NCBI RefSeq assembly: GCF_015674855.1
Contig: NZ_JADMLG010000001.1
Coordinates: 487,995-551,994, forward strand
Source: Nocardia bovistercoris
GTDB taxonomy: Bacteria > Actinomycetota > Actinomycetes > Mycobacteriales > Mycobacteriaceae
Direction: 5' to 3'
DNA length: 64,000 bases
Below are positions 17,936 to 26,376 of this stretch, piece after piece. Within the stretch, counting starts at the first letter, position 1, and each line of letters starts with the position of its first letter. The notes under the pieces are model-generated. The model was not told the DNA's origin. It did not search any database and saw only the letters and a list, made by a program, of their open reading frames with translations. Made by a program: the position numbers and the translations under genes.

Positions 17936-19666
17936 ATGTTCGCACTCTGGACCTGGACCGGTCATCGGCCGGGCGGTCCGCCCGCATGCCTCGGCGTACG
18001 CGAGACGGTGCCACTGGCCGTCCCCGTCGACGGGCGCGTCGAGATCATCGAGGTCGACTGTGTGATCGTCACCCCTGACGAACTCGCCGCAGACACGGCG
18101 ATCACCGACCCCGCACCTTCGCTGCTGCTCTGGCGGCGCGCGATCGACGGCGCCGAGATCGCCGCGCTGCCGATCGCCGCGCACGCCGTCCCCGACGCGG
18201 GCGGCGGCGCCGTCGTCTCGCCCGAGCGCGCGCTGCGGACCCTGCGCGACACCCTCGCGCTCCAGCACGTGACCACCGCCGACCTGCGGCCGTACCAGGC
18301 GCGCGGCATCGGATGGCTGCGCGAGACCGCCGACGCGCACGGCGGGGCGCTGCTCGCCGACGAGATGGGGCTCGGCAAGACTGTGCAGACCATCGGCTTC
18401 CTGCTCGGGCGGGCGGCGGCGGGACCGCAACTGGTCGTGTGCCCGACCTCGCTGGTCGGCAACTGGGCACGCGAGATCACCGCGTTCGCCCCCGGACTTC
18501 GCCCGATACCGTGGCGCGCGGCCGAACCGCTCGCCGACCTCGCCGACGCGGGCGCGGTGCTGATCGTCGGATACCCCACCCTGCGCCTGCATGCCGCGGC
18601 GCTGAGCGCGCGGCACTGGGTCACGGCGGTCTTCGACGAAGCCCAGACCCTGAAGAATCCGCGCACCCAGGTGTCGAAGGCGGCGCGCGCGATCACCCGC
18701 GACGCCGCCGTCGCGCTCACCGGCACCCCGGTGGAGAACCACCTCGAGGAACTGTGGGCGTTGCTCAACCTGGTCACACCGGCGCTGTTCGCGCACCGAG
18801 GACAGTTCCGCCGCAGATTCGTGCGCCCCATCGCCGACGGCTCGACCACCGCGGCGGCGCGGCTGCGCGACACCGTCGAACCGGTCCTGCTCGCCCGGCG
18901 CAAAACACAAGTCGCCGCCGCGCTGCCCGCCAAGATCCACACCGATCTGCTGTGCGATCCGACCCCCGAACAGGAACAGCTCTACGACCGGTTGCTCGAC
19001 CGCGCGATCGACGACGGATTCGGCGCGGGCGCCGAGCGCCACGGCCGGGTGCTCGCCGCGCTCACCGCGCTCAAACAGGTCTGCAACCATCCCGGCCTCA
19101 TCACCGGTGACCTGGACGAACTGGCGGGCCGCTCCGGAAAACTCGACCTGTGCGCCGACATCGTCGCCGCCAATCTCGAGAACGACGCACCGACCCTGCT
19201 CTTCACCCAGTACCGACGCACCGGCGACCTGCTGGTCCGGCACCTGAGCGAACGATTCGCCATCGCCGCCCCATTCCTGCACGGCGGACTCACGCCGGGC
19301 GAACGCACCGCGATCGTCGACGACTTCCAGGCCGAGCACGGCCCTGCGGTCCTCGTGCTGAGCCTGCGCGCGGCGGGCACCGGACTGACACTGACCAGGG
19401 CCGCCGACGTGATCCACTTCGACCGCTGGTGGAATCCGGCGGTGGAGGCGCAGGCCTCGGATCGCGCGCACCGCATCGGGCAGACCCGGACCGTCACCGT
19501 CACCACCCTCACCTGTGCCACCACCGTCGAGGAGCACATCGCGAGCATGCACGACCGCAAATCCGCGCTCACCGACCTGTCCGACAGCGCGGGCATCGCC
19601 GCGCTCGCCCGGCTGGACGACGAACGGCTGGTGGCGATCCTGCGCCGCAAACGGGAGCGGAACTGA
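17936..19666 (+). CDS. Compact SNF2/HelZ-like DEAD helicase
   Basis: This SF2 ATPase of about 576 residues has the full SNF2 motor. Motif I is DEMGLGKTVQTIGFL, motif II DEAQTLKN, motif III ALTGTPVENHLEELW, motif V LSLRAAGTGLTLT, and motif VI ASDRAHRIGQTR. The N-terminus (MFALWTWTGHRPGG) resembles the beginning of HelZ-type proteins, but the 350-450 residue middle domain usual before the motor is reduced to about 100 residues. It overlaps a SWIM-domain gene by one base, the usual partner of these ATPases. The role is DNA or RNP remodelling, not defined further. The ATG at 17936 is a conservative start; the frame is open upstream. Confidence 0.88.
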   Translation: MFALWTWTGHRPGGPPACLGVRETVPLAVPVDGRVEIIEVDCVIVTPDELAADTAITDPAPSLLLWRRAIDGAEIAALPIAAHAVPDAGGGAVVSPERALRTLRDTLALQHVTTADLRPYQARGIGWLRETADAHGGALLADEMGLGKTVQTIGFLLGRAAAGPQLVVCPTSLVGNWAREITAFAPGLRPIPWRAAEPLADLADAGAVLIVGYPTLRLHAAALSARHWVTAVFDEAQTLKNPRTQVSKAARAITRDAAVALTGTPVENHLEELWALLNLVTPALFAHRGQFRRRFVRPIADGSTTAAARLRDTVEPVLLARRKTQVAAALPAKIHTDLLCDPTPEQEQLYDRLLDRAIDDGFGAGAERHGRVLAALTALKQVCNHPGLITGDLDELAGRSGKLDLCADIVAANLENDAPTLLFTQYRRTGDLLVRHLSERFAIAAPFLHGGLTPGERTAIVDDFQAEHGPAVLVLSLRAAGTGLTLTRAADVIHFDRWWNPAVEAQASDRAHRIGQTRTVTVTTLTCATTVEEHIASMHDRKSALTDLSDSAGIAALARLDDERLVAILRRKRERN

Positions 19667-20229
19667 TGGCGGACAACGAATTCGGCTACACCGCGTGGGG
19701 AATGGACTGGGTCCGGCTCGCCGAACCGCTGCGCGCGACCCGCCCGGAGCCGCTGCTGCCTCGGGCCCGCAGCATCGCCCGCAACGGCGGCGTCAGCGCC
19801 GAGACCGAGGGCCGGGTGGTGCGGGCCGCCATCCATCGCGGCGGTCAGGCGTCGGTGACGCACGTCGAAGTGGCCGCCGCGACACGGGCCGCGGTCACCG
19901 CGGTCACCGGACTGCTCGGCGCGGCCGGCATCGTCACCGACGACACCCACCGCGCCCTGCTCGCCGAAGGCCACCGTCCCGCACCGGTTCTCGCGGCCAC
20001 CGACTGCTCCTGCTCGGCCCGCACGCCGCGCTGCGTACACGTGCTCGCGGTCCTGTACGACACCGCGCGCCGCGTGGACGAGAACCCCCGCCTGGCTCTG
20101 GAACTCCAGGGCTGTTTCGACGCGAGCGCCGACGATATACCCGAACTGGCCGAAGCGCCGCGCTGGACACCGATCCACACGCTCGACCCGGCGGACTGGT
20201 TCACACCGCCGGACCCGGCCGACCCCTAG
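19666..20229 (+). CDS. SWIM zinc-finger protein, partner of the SNF2 ATPase
   Basis: This 187-residue protein carries one SWIM motif, CxC-x7-CxH, seen as CSCSARTPRCVHVLAVLY at about residues 109-126. SWIM domains bind DNA or protein and in bacteria are regularly encoded next to SNF2 ATPases of the HelZ type. The N-terminus (FGYTAWGMDWVRLAEPL) is the common start of these small SWIM proteins. It overlaps the helicase stop (TGATG), so the two are coupled. It is shorter than many homologues. Confidence 0.88.
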   Translation: MADNEFGYTAWGMDWVRLAEPLRATRPEPLLPRARSIARNGGVSAETEGRVVRAAIHRGGQASVTHVEVAAATRAAVTAVTGLLGAAGIVTDDTHRALLAEGHRPAPVLAATDCSCSARTPRCVHVLAVLYDTARRVDENPRLALELQGCFDASADDIPELAEAPRWTPIHTLDPADWFTPPDPADP

Positions 20230-20602
20230 CCGGACTTCGCTGCCCGAAGGCGACCGGCTCACAACCGGGCGATCACTGCCTTCGCCGAACTCGGTCACCC
20301 GGACAGCGACTCGGCCGACACCGTTCGACGCGGCCGATCCCTATCCGGACTTCGCCGCCCGGGCGCGAGGTGGCTCACACCACTGGCCGTAGTCGGACCA
20401 GGTCGCCCGGCCTGCGCACCAGTGGCTGCCACTGGGCACGGCCGCGGACCTCGTTGTCCTGAGGGCCGACTCGTTCGAATCGCCGGACACGACTGCCCTA
20501 TGGACCGACTCGGTCGCCCGAAGGCGGACCGGTCGACAACACCGGACACATACCCGCCCTAGCTCGACTTGGTCGCCCGGAAGCGGAAGCTGGTCCCCTT
20601 GG
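20223..20602. repeat. Degenerate direct repeats derived from the 3' end of the methyltransferase gene
   Basis: The 329-base gap between the SWIM and methyltransferase genes is largely filled by diverged copies of a motif of about 45 bases, consensus roughly CCCTA-n-CCGGACTTCG-n-CGCCCGAAGGCG. Copies begin at 20223, 20339, 20496 and 20557, with weaker partial copies near 20283 and 20391. The last copy is the end of the methyltransferase gene itself, including its TAG stop (CTA on this strand). The pattern suggests serial duplication of a gene 3' end followed by drift. No gene is seen. Confidence 0.55.
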
Positions 20603-21128
20603 TGGCGATGCCGATCTTGCCGAAACCCGCACCGGCCAAACGGTCCTCGGCGGTGTCCGGAGGGACCGGCAGGCAGGTGTCGCCGAGGTGCATGAGGCGG
20701 AAGGCGGTGCTGTCGAGTCCGTCGCTGCCCGCGAACACGCCGCCGGGGCGCAGCACCCGCAGCGCCTCGGCGAACAGCGCGTCCTGCTGCCGTCGGCTCG
20801 GCACGTGGTGCAGCATCGTGAAGCAGACGACGGCATCGAAACTGTTGTCCGGGAACGGCATCGCCGCGCCGTCGCCCTGAACCACGGTCATCGAGTCGCC
20901 GTGGCGGGTGCGCAGCCGCTCGGTGAGCGCCGGATCGATCTCGAGGCCGGTCAACGCGGGCGTGCGCCCGAGCAGACTGCCGATATTGGCGCCGTAGCCG
21001 GGGCCGATCTCGAGGGCTCCCGCACCCAGATCGACATCGGCGAGGGCCCACGGGACGATCGAGGTGGCACTGATCCGCTCCCACATCGAGGAACGGCACA
21101 GCATCCGGTGAAAGATGTTCATAGGCAT
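20559..21128 (-). CDS. Class I SAM-dependent methyltransferase
   Basis: This 189-residue methyltransferase has a classic SAM-binding motif I (ALEIGPGYGANIGSLL), acidic post-I residue (GLEIDPALTERL), motif II/III area (VQGDGAAMPFPDNSFDAVVCFTMLHHV) and LRPGGVFAGSDG. The closest family is the UbiE/COQ5-like Methyltransf_11 group; the substrate is unknown. The start at ATG 21128 has no strong ribosome site and a second ATG two codons on is possible. It is divergent from an AraC regulator that may control it. Its 3' end is the source of the adjacent repeats. Confidence 0.88.
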   Translation of the reverse strand: MPMNIFHRMLCRSSMWERISATSIVPWALADVDLGAGALEIGPGYGANIGSLLGRTPALTGLEIDPALTERLRTRHGDSMTVVQGDGAAMPFPDNSFDAVVCFTMLHHVPSRRQQDALFAEALRVLRPGGVFAGSDGLDSTAFRLMHLGDTCLPVPPDTAEDRLAGAGFGKIGIATKGTSFRFRATKSS

Positions 21129-21183
21129 GGCATCGACGCTAGGCACACCACGCCGCCGCGACGACGGGCTAGCGTGACAGATC

Positions 21184-21990
21184 GTGTCGCGAAACGGCCA
21201 GACTCCGCTGCTGCCCGCCCCCGCCGGACCGACCGCCATGGTCGTCGGCGCGGGCACGCTGCCCGCGGGCCTGTGGTTCGACATCCACCGCCATCCGCAG
21301 CACCAGATCGCCTGGGCCGCACGAGGAGTCATCGCGGTCGAAACCGCGCACGGGCGATGGGTGCTGCCGCCGACGCGCGCGCTGTGGATTCCCGGCGACC
21401 TCGCCCACCGCACCGGCACCGTCGGCGGGGCCGATATGCGCGGCATCTTCCTGGAACCGCCGCGCACCCCGGTCGCCTTCGCCGCACCGACCATGCTGCG
21501 GGTCTCACGACTGCTGCACGAACTGTTCGACCACCTCACCGCGACACCGCGGGGTGCGCAGGCACTCATCCCCACGCACGCGGACACCACAGATCCCGGG
21601 CCGCGAGCGCGCGCCGAAGCGGTCGTCTTCGACCTGCTCGAACCGGTCGAGGTCGTCCCGATCGGCGCGACGATGCCGCGGGACCCGCGCGCGACCACGG
21701 TCGCCGAGACACTGCTGCGCACCCCGTCCGACCCGCGCACCCTCGCCGAGTTCGCGTCCGAAACGGCCACGAGCACCAGAACCTTGGCCCGCCTCTTCCG
21801 TGCGGAAACAGGTCTCGGATTCGGTGCATGGCGAACCCAGATCCGCCTCGCCGCCTCCCTGCCCCTGCTGGCCGAGGGACTCCCGGTAGCCAGGATCGCG
21901 CCGCGAGTCGGCTACGCGAGCGCCAGCGCCTACGTAGCGGCGTTCCGACGCGCGGTCGGCATGTCGCCGGTGCGCTACTTCGCGCGCTGA
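21184..21990 (+). CDS. AraC-family transcriptional regulator with cupin sensor domain
   Basis: This 268-residue regulator has an N-terminal cupin-like domain (FDIHRHPQHQIAWAARGV, then VLPPTRALWIPGDLAHRT). The C-terminal double helix-turn-helix includes TLAEFASETATSTRTLARLFRAETG and VARIAPRVGYASASAYVAAFRRAVGMSP. The signal is unknown. It is divergent from the methyltransferase gene with 55 bases between, making that gene its most likely target. It starts at GTG 21184. Confidence 0.93.
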   Translation: MSRNGQTPLLPAPAGPTAMVVGAGTLPAGLWFDIHRHPQHQIAWAARGVIAVETAHGRWVLPPTRALWIPGDLAHRTGTVGGADMRGIFLEPPRTPVAFAAPTMLRVSRLLHELFDHLTATPRGAQALIPTHADTTDPGPRARAEAVVFDLLEPVEVVPIGATMPRDPRATTVAETLLRTPSDPRTLAEFASETATSTRTLARLFRAETGLGFGAWRTQIRLAASLPLLAEGLPVARIAPRVGYASASAYVAAFRRAVGMSPVRYFAR

Positions 21991-21998
21991 ACCCCACA

Positions 21999-22021
21999 TC
22001 CCGGGTTCACGAACCCCGGGC
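21999..22021. terminator. Short dyad between convergent genes
   Basis: A CCCGGGTTC / GAACCCCGGG inverted repeat with one bulged base lies between the ends of the AraC gene and the convergent DEAD helicase gene. It could end both transcripts, but the stem is short and has no T-run. Confidence 0.4.
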
Positions 22022-22030
22022 TCGGCAGCA

Positions 22031-23800
22031 CTATCTTCGGCGCAGGGCGGCGATGCGCTCGCCGAGTTGGTCGGCGGTGGCCAAGGCCGTCGGCGGGCCG
22101 CCGCATTCGCGGCGCAGTTCGCCGTGGATGACGCCGTGTGGCTTGCCGGTGCGGTGATGATGCATGGCGACCAGGCTGTTCAGCTCTCGGCGCAGCTCAC
22201 CGAGCCGGTCGGCGGTGGCCACCCGTTCCGCCGACGCCGCCACTCGCACGGCGGGTTCCGGCACGCGCGCCTGTTCGCGTTCGGCGACCTGTTTGGTCTG
22301 CCGTTCGCGCAGCAGCGCCCGCATCTGCTCGGCGTCGAGCAGACCCGGAATGCCGAGGTAGTCGGCTTCCTCGTCACTGCCCGCGAATGTCGCGGTGCCG
22401 AAGGAGGATCCGTCGTAGATCACCTGGTCGAGTTCGGCGTCGGCGGCCAGCGCCACGAAGGAACGCTCCTCCTCGCCCGGTTCGTCCTTCTGCTTGTTGG
22501 CGTCGACGAGCAGTTCGTCGTCGAGACCGTCCTTCTCGCGATGCGGTTTGCCGATGATGTGATCGCGCTGGAGTTCCAACTGCGCGGCCAGATCCAGCAG
22601 CACCGGCACCGAGGGCAGGAACACGCTCGCCGTCTCCCCCGGTCTGCGCGCACGCACGAAACGCCCGATGGCCTGCGCGAAGTACAGCGGGGTCGAGGCG
22701 CTGGTCGCGTAGACGCCGACCGCGAGACGCGGCACGTCGACGCCCTCGGACACCATGCGCACGGCGACCATCCACGGCTGGGTGTTCCTGCTGAACTCGG
22801 CGATGCGGTTCGACGACGTCGGATCGTCGGACAGCACCAGCGCGGGCCGCTCCCCCGAAATGTGTTCGAGCAGTTCGGCGTAGTCGCGGGCGCGCTCCTG
22901 ATCGGTGGCGATCACCAAGCCGCCCGCGTCGGGCATGCCGGAGCCGCGCAACTGGCGCAGCCTGGTGTCGGCGGCGCGCAGCACCGCGGAGATCCAGTCG
23001 CCCGCCGGGTCGAGCGCGGTGCGCCACGCACGCGCGGTCTGTTCGGCGTTGAGCGGTTCGCCGAGGCGCGCCGAGTACTCCTCGCCCGCGCTGTCGCGCC
23101 AGTGCGCCTCGCCGGAATAGGCGAGGAACACCACAGGACGCACGACGCCGTCGGCAAGCGCCTCGGCATAGCCGTAGGTGTGGTCGGCGCGCGACTGCGG
23201 CAGCCCGCCCTCGCCGGGTTCGTAAGTGACGAACGGGATCATGCTGTCGTCGCTGCGGAAGGGGGTTCCGGTCAACGCGAGGCGTCGGGTGGCGTCGCCG
23301 AAGGCGTCGGCGGTGGCCTCGCCCCAGCTCTTCGCGTCGCCCGCGTGGTGGATCTCGTCGAGGATCACCAGCGTCCTGCGGTTCTCGGTGCGCACCCGGT
23401 GCCGCGACGGATGCGAGGCGACCTGCGCGTAGGTGACCACGACGCCGTGATAGTCCCCCGACGTGCCGCCGGTGGCGTTGGAGAACCGCGAGTCCAGCGC
23501 GATGCCGCCGCGCGCGGCCGACTCGGCCCACTGATGCTTGAGGTGCTCGGTCGGCGCGACCACGGTGATCTGGTCGACGGTGCGATCGGCGAGCAGTTCG
23601 GCGGCCACCCGCAGCGCGAAGGTGGTCTTACCCGCGCCCGGTGTCGCGACCGCGAGGAAATCCCTCGGCTTGGTGGTCAGATACTTCGTCAGCGCCCGCC
23701 GCTGCCAGGCGCGCAGCGAGCCCCCCGCCGCGACCGTCGATCCCGAATCGCCCGGCGAGGCGGTGCTACCGGCCGCCGCAGCGCCACCCGATTCAGTCAC
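22031..23800 (-). CDS. DEAD/DEAH-box (type III restriction-like) helicase
   Basis: This 589-residue SF2 helicase begins with an Ala/Gly-rich leader of about 30 residues, then LRAWQRRALTKYL (Q-motif-like region), Walker A AVATPGAGKTTFALR, motif II LDEIHHAGDAKSW, motif III ALTGTPFRSDD and motif VI AQAIGRFVRARRPGE. The C-terminal 120 residues are helical and charged, with a final HHHRTGKPHGVIHGELRR that may contact nucleic acid. It resembles XPB/ResIII-type stand-alone helicases conserved near sigA/sigB in Mycobacteriales. It starts at GTG 23800. No methylase gene is adjacent, so restriction is unlikely. Confidence 0.88.
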   Translation of the reverse strand: MTESGGAAAAGSTASPGDSGSTVAAGGSLRAWQRRALTKYLTTKPRDFLAVATPGAGKTTFALRVAAELLADRTVDQITVVAPTEHLKHQWAESAARGGIALDSRFSNATGGTSGDYHGVVVTYAQVASHPSRHRVRTENRRTLVILDEIHHAGDAKSWGEATADAFGDATRRLALTGTPFRSDDSMIPFVTYEPGEGGLPQSRADHTYGYAEALADGVVRPVVFLAYSGEAHWRDSAGEEYSARLGEPLNAEQTARAWRTALDPAGDWISAVLRAADTRLRQLRGSGMPDAGGLVIATDQERARDYAELLEHISGERPALVLSDDPTSSNRIAEFSRNTQPWMVAVRMVSEGVDVPRLAVGVYATSASTPLYFAQAIGRFVRARRPGETASVFLPSVPVLLDLAAQLELQRDHIIGKPHREKDGLDDELLVDANKQKDEPGEEERSFVALAADAELDQVIYDGSSFGTATFAGSDEEADYLGIPGLLDAEQMRALLRERQTKQVAEREQARVPEPAVRVAASAERVATADRLGELRRELNSLVAMHHHRTGKPHGVIHGELRRECGGPPTALATADQLGERIAALRRR

Positions 23801-24101
23801 GCCGACGACCCTACTCGGCACTCGCGGCGTGTCGCCAAACCGACTCGACGGAGGGCGATGGGCATCACAGTGCGGCCACGGGGCGGTGGCCGCACCCGAA
23901 CCGGCCGGACCACCCGACACGGTGGCGTACCAGGACAGACCCACCGCCGCTCGCGAACGGTCGGCATTCGCGGACCCCGGCGCGGTAGGGCGGACCGGCG
24001 GTCTTTCAGCGGCGGGCCACGTCGTGTTCACGCGTTGCGCATCGACACGTCGACCCCGCAATCCGGTGCGGAAAGCGCGGGTGCGCGATGCTGTAGGCAC
24101 G
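23801..24101. other. 301-base divergent gap with a strong hairpin
   Basis: This gap between the divergent helicase and BrkB-like genes contains a perfect 10-bp inverted repeat, GTGCGGCCAC with GTGGCCGCAC, at 23870-23895 with a 6-base loop. As it lies upstream of both genes it is not a normal terminator; it might be a leader structure or an operator. No gene or -10/-35 pair is convincing. Confidence 0.45.
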
Positions 24102-25547
24102 ATGACCGACGACAGCGCCTTATCCGAAGCCGAATCGCCCGGCGCCGCGCCCATCCACGGCGGTGGTGCGGGCGCCGTGGAGTCGCGGGGCGCGGACGTG
24201 CGCCGCTGGGCCCGGCGGTTCGGCAGGCGGGCGTGGCGGCTGACGGCGCGGGTCGCGGTCAAATGCTGGGAGGATTCGATCTTCGCCAAATCGGCGGCGG
24301 CCGCGTTCTGGCAGACCATGTCGCTGGCGCCGCTGCTGCTCGGCGTGCTCGGCAGTCTCGGGTACGTCGGCGGCTGGTTCGGGCCCGACACCGTCGAGAT
24401 CGTCCGCACCAAGATCATCGTCTTCAGCCGCGACCTGTTCAGTCCGTCGGTGGTCTCCGACCTCATCGAACCCACCGTCACCGACGTGCTCGGACGCGGG
24501 CGCGGCGCGGTCGTCTCGGTCGGTTTCGTGCTGTCGCTGTGGGCGGGTTCCTCGGCCATGGCGACCTTCGTCGACTCCATCGTCGAGGCGCACGACCAGC
24601 AGGACGCGCGTCACCCGGTGTGGCAGCGCATCTTCGCGCTGCTGCTGTACGTGGTGTTCCTGATCGCTGCGGTGTTCATCCTGCCGCTGGTCGCCCTCGG
24701 TCCCGTGATCATCGGCCGGGTGCTGCCGGACTCGTGGCTCGAACCGGGACTGCGACTGCTCGACTCGTTCTACTACCCCGGCGTCGGCCTGCTGCTCATC
24801 ATCGGCCTCACCACGCTGTACAAGTTCGCGCTGCACCGGTCGCTGCCGTGGCTTCGGCTGTTCGGCGGCGCGCTGGTGGCGGGCGTGTTCTTCATGGCGG
24901 CCAGCGAGGGACTGCGCCGCTACCTGGGATGGGTGACCGAGACCGGCGTCACCTACGGCGCGCTGGCGACGCCGATCGCCTTCCTGCTGTTCACCTATTT
25001 CCTCGGCTTCGCGGTGATTCTCGGCGCCGAGTTCAACGCCGCGGTGCAGGAGTTCTGGCCCGCGCGCGTGACGCGACTCGAGCAGATGAAGGAATGGATC
25101 TCCAACCAGGTGCGCGGCGAGAGTCCGGGTCCCGAGGACGCCACGGATTCCACCGCGGCGGCGAAGAGCAGCACCGATGACGCGGCGCGAGGCGTCAGGA
25201 CCGAGGCAACTCGGGGCATCGGCGCCGCCGAACCGGCGGGCGACGCGAGCGTCCGAGCGAAGGACGTCACGACCGCCGAGACAAAGGATGCCGCCTGCGA
25301 GCGGAGCGTCGCCACGGATGAACCGCCTGCCGACGGAATCGCCCGCGAAGCCGCTGATCCGCGCGCCAACGGCTCGAACGTCGATGCGCGCGCCAACGGC
25401 TCGGACGTGTCAGGAGAACACGCACGCGACGACGAGTCGACGGGCAGCGACGCACCCGCGACCGCCGCAACGACCGCGGGCCGATCCTCGGCGCGGAAAC
25501 CGCAGGCTACGGACGGGCTTCACTCGCCTTTGCGCAGGCCGTCGTAG
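24102..25547 (+). CDS. YihY/BrkB-family integral membrane protein
   Basis: This 481-residue protein corresponds to Rv2707. After a cytoplasmic N-terminus of about 60 residues comes the YihY core with about six transmembrane helices: KSAAAAFWQTMSLAPLLLGVLG, VSVGFVLSLWAGSSAMATFVDSI, LLYVVFLIAAVFILPLVAL, YYPGVGLLLIIGLTTLYKFALH and LATPIAFLLFTYFLGFAVILGAEFNAA. It is a putative transporter or envelope factor and not an RNase despite an old name. The last 135 residues are Ala/Asp/Thr-rich and disordered, and their end overlaps the DUF3039 gene in antisense. Confidence 0.9.
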   Translation: MTDDSALSEAESPGAAPIHGGGAGAVESRGADVRRWARRFGRRAWRLTARVAVKCWEDSIFAKSAAAAFWQTMSLAPLLLGVLGSLGYVGGWFGPDTVEIVRTKIIVFSRDLFSPSVVSDLIEPTVTDVLGRGRGAVVSVGFVLSLWAGSSAMATFVDSIVEAHDQQDARHPVWQRIFALLLYVVFLIAAVFILPLVALGPVIIGRVLPDSWLEPGLRLLDSFYYPGVGLLLIIGLTTLYKFALHRSLPWLRLFGGALVAGVFFMAASEGLRRYLGWVTETGVTYGALATPIAFLLFTYFLGFAVILGAEFNAAVQEFWPARVTRLEQMKEWISNQVRGESPGPEDATDSTAAAKSSTDDAARGVRTEATRGIGAAEPAGDASVRAKDVTTAETKDAACERSVATDEPPADGIAREAADPRANGSNVDARANGSDVSGEHARDDESTGSDAPATAATTAGRSSARKPQATDGLHSPLRRPS

Positions 25548-25765
25548 ACCTTCTTGCACTCCGGGCAGACCGGCGAACCGGGCTTGGGCGAGCGGGTGAC
25601 CGGGAAGACCTCACCGCACAGCGCGATCACGTGGGTGCCCATGACGGCGCTCTCGGCGATGCGGTCCTTCTTCACGTAGTGGAAGAATTTCGGGGTGTCG
25701 TCGCCCGTCGTCTCGTCGGTCGTCGTATCCGGGCGAACCAGGGTGTCGGTACTCACGCCGTCCAT
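25520..25765 (-). CDS. DUF3039 family small protein
   Basis: This 81-residue protein matches Rv2708c. The conserved block runs DTPKFFHYVKKDRIAESAV, then HVIALCGEVFPVTRSPKPGSP and VCPECKKVYDGLRKG. One cysteine in ALCGE and a CPEC pair could bind zinc or iron. The function is unknown, but it is almost universal in actinobacteria. Its last 28 coding bases overlap the end of the BrkB-like gene on the other strand. The start may be ATG 25765 or GTG 25756. Confidence 0.92.
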   Translation of the reverse strand: MDGVSTDTLVRPDTTTDETTGDDTPKFFHYVKKDRIAESAVMGTHVIALCGEVFPVTRSPKPGSPVCPECKKVYDGLRKGE

Positions 25766-25888
25766 GATGCCCCATCACCGATTCCCGCGCCTACGACGGC
25801 GCCGCGGGCGATCCGTGCGCCGCACCCGCCCTCGACGGCGTGACCTGCGCGTGTGCACGCCGACCGCCCGCGTGGGAGACTCGAATAC

Positions 25889-26308
25889 ATGCAACAACAC
25901 GGGGAATCCGAGAACGCCGGTCGCGGCGCTGCTCGCCCCGAGTCCGGCGAGTCCGCCGCACGGACCCGCTCGCGCGGATACTTCCCCGGCAGCGACGACG
26001 ATCACGCCGTCCTGATCACCGAGGCCGCGCCGTCGCTCGAGGAGCAGCACCGCTCGCGCGTGCGCCGCTACACCTTCATCATGGCCTTCCGCCTGCCCTG
26101 TCTGGTCCTGGCGGCGGTGGCCTACAGCGTCTGGGGCAGCGCGCTGGTCGCCCTGCTCATCATCGGCGCTTCCATACCGCTGCCGTGGATCGCGGTGCTC
26201 ATCGCCAACGACCGCCCGCCCCGACGCAAGGACGAACCGAGCCGCTGGGACGGCAGAGGCGACCACCTCGCCATCGAATCGAAACCGCACAACGCCATCG
26301 ACGGCTGA
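25889..26308 (+). CDS. DUF3099 family membrane protein
   Basis: This 139-residue protein is the Rv2709 type. A polar N-terminus contains the family signature DHAVLITEAAPSLEEQHRSRVRRYTFIMAFR. Two transmembrane helices follow (CLVLAAVAYSVWGSALVALLI and IPLPWIAVLIAND), then a basic, charged tail. It is probably a small inner-membrane protein of unknown role. The ATG at 25889 (QQHGESE) is preferred. It is divergent from the DUF3039 gene as in mycobacteria. Confidence 0.9.
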   Translation: MQQHGESENAGRGAARPESGESAARTRSRGYFPGSDDDHAVLITEAAPSLEEQHRSRVRRYTFIMAFRLPCLVLAAVAYSVWGSALVALLIIGASIPLPWIAVLIANDRPPRRKDEPSRWDGRGDHLAIESKPHNAIDG

Positions 26309-26376
26309 ACGGCTGCTCGGTATCGCCCGCTATCCGATCACGACGAGGGCCGAGCGCCCGCGCCGCCGGAACCCGT

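Noticed and set aside
20465..20485. GTTCGAATC that looks like a tRNA T-loop
   Set aside because: Flanking bases do not form a T-stem, acceptor stem or anticodon arm; it lies in degenerate repeats.
20223..20602. Possible CRISPR-like array
   Set aside because: Only a few diverged copies with irregular spacing and no cas genes; copies derive from a gene end.
22067..25180. Very long open frame (over 1,000 codons) on the plus strand across the helicase and brkB-like genes
   Set aside because: It is Arg/Gly/His-rich with no recognisable family motifs and lies opposite or out of frame to two well-supported genes. Such shadows are common at about 70 % GC.
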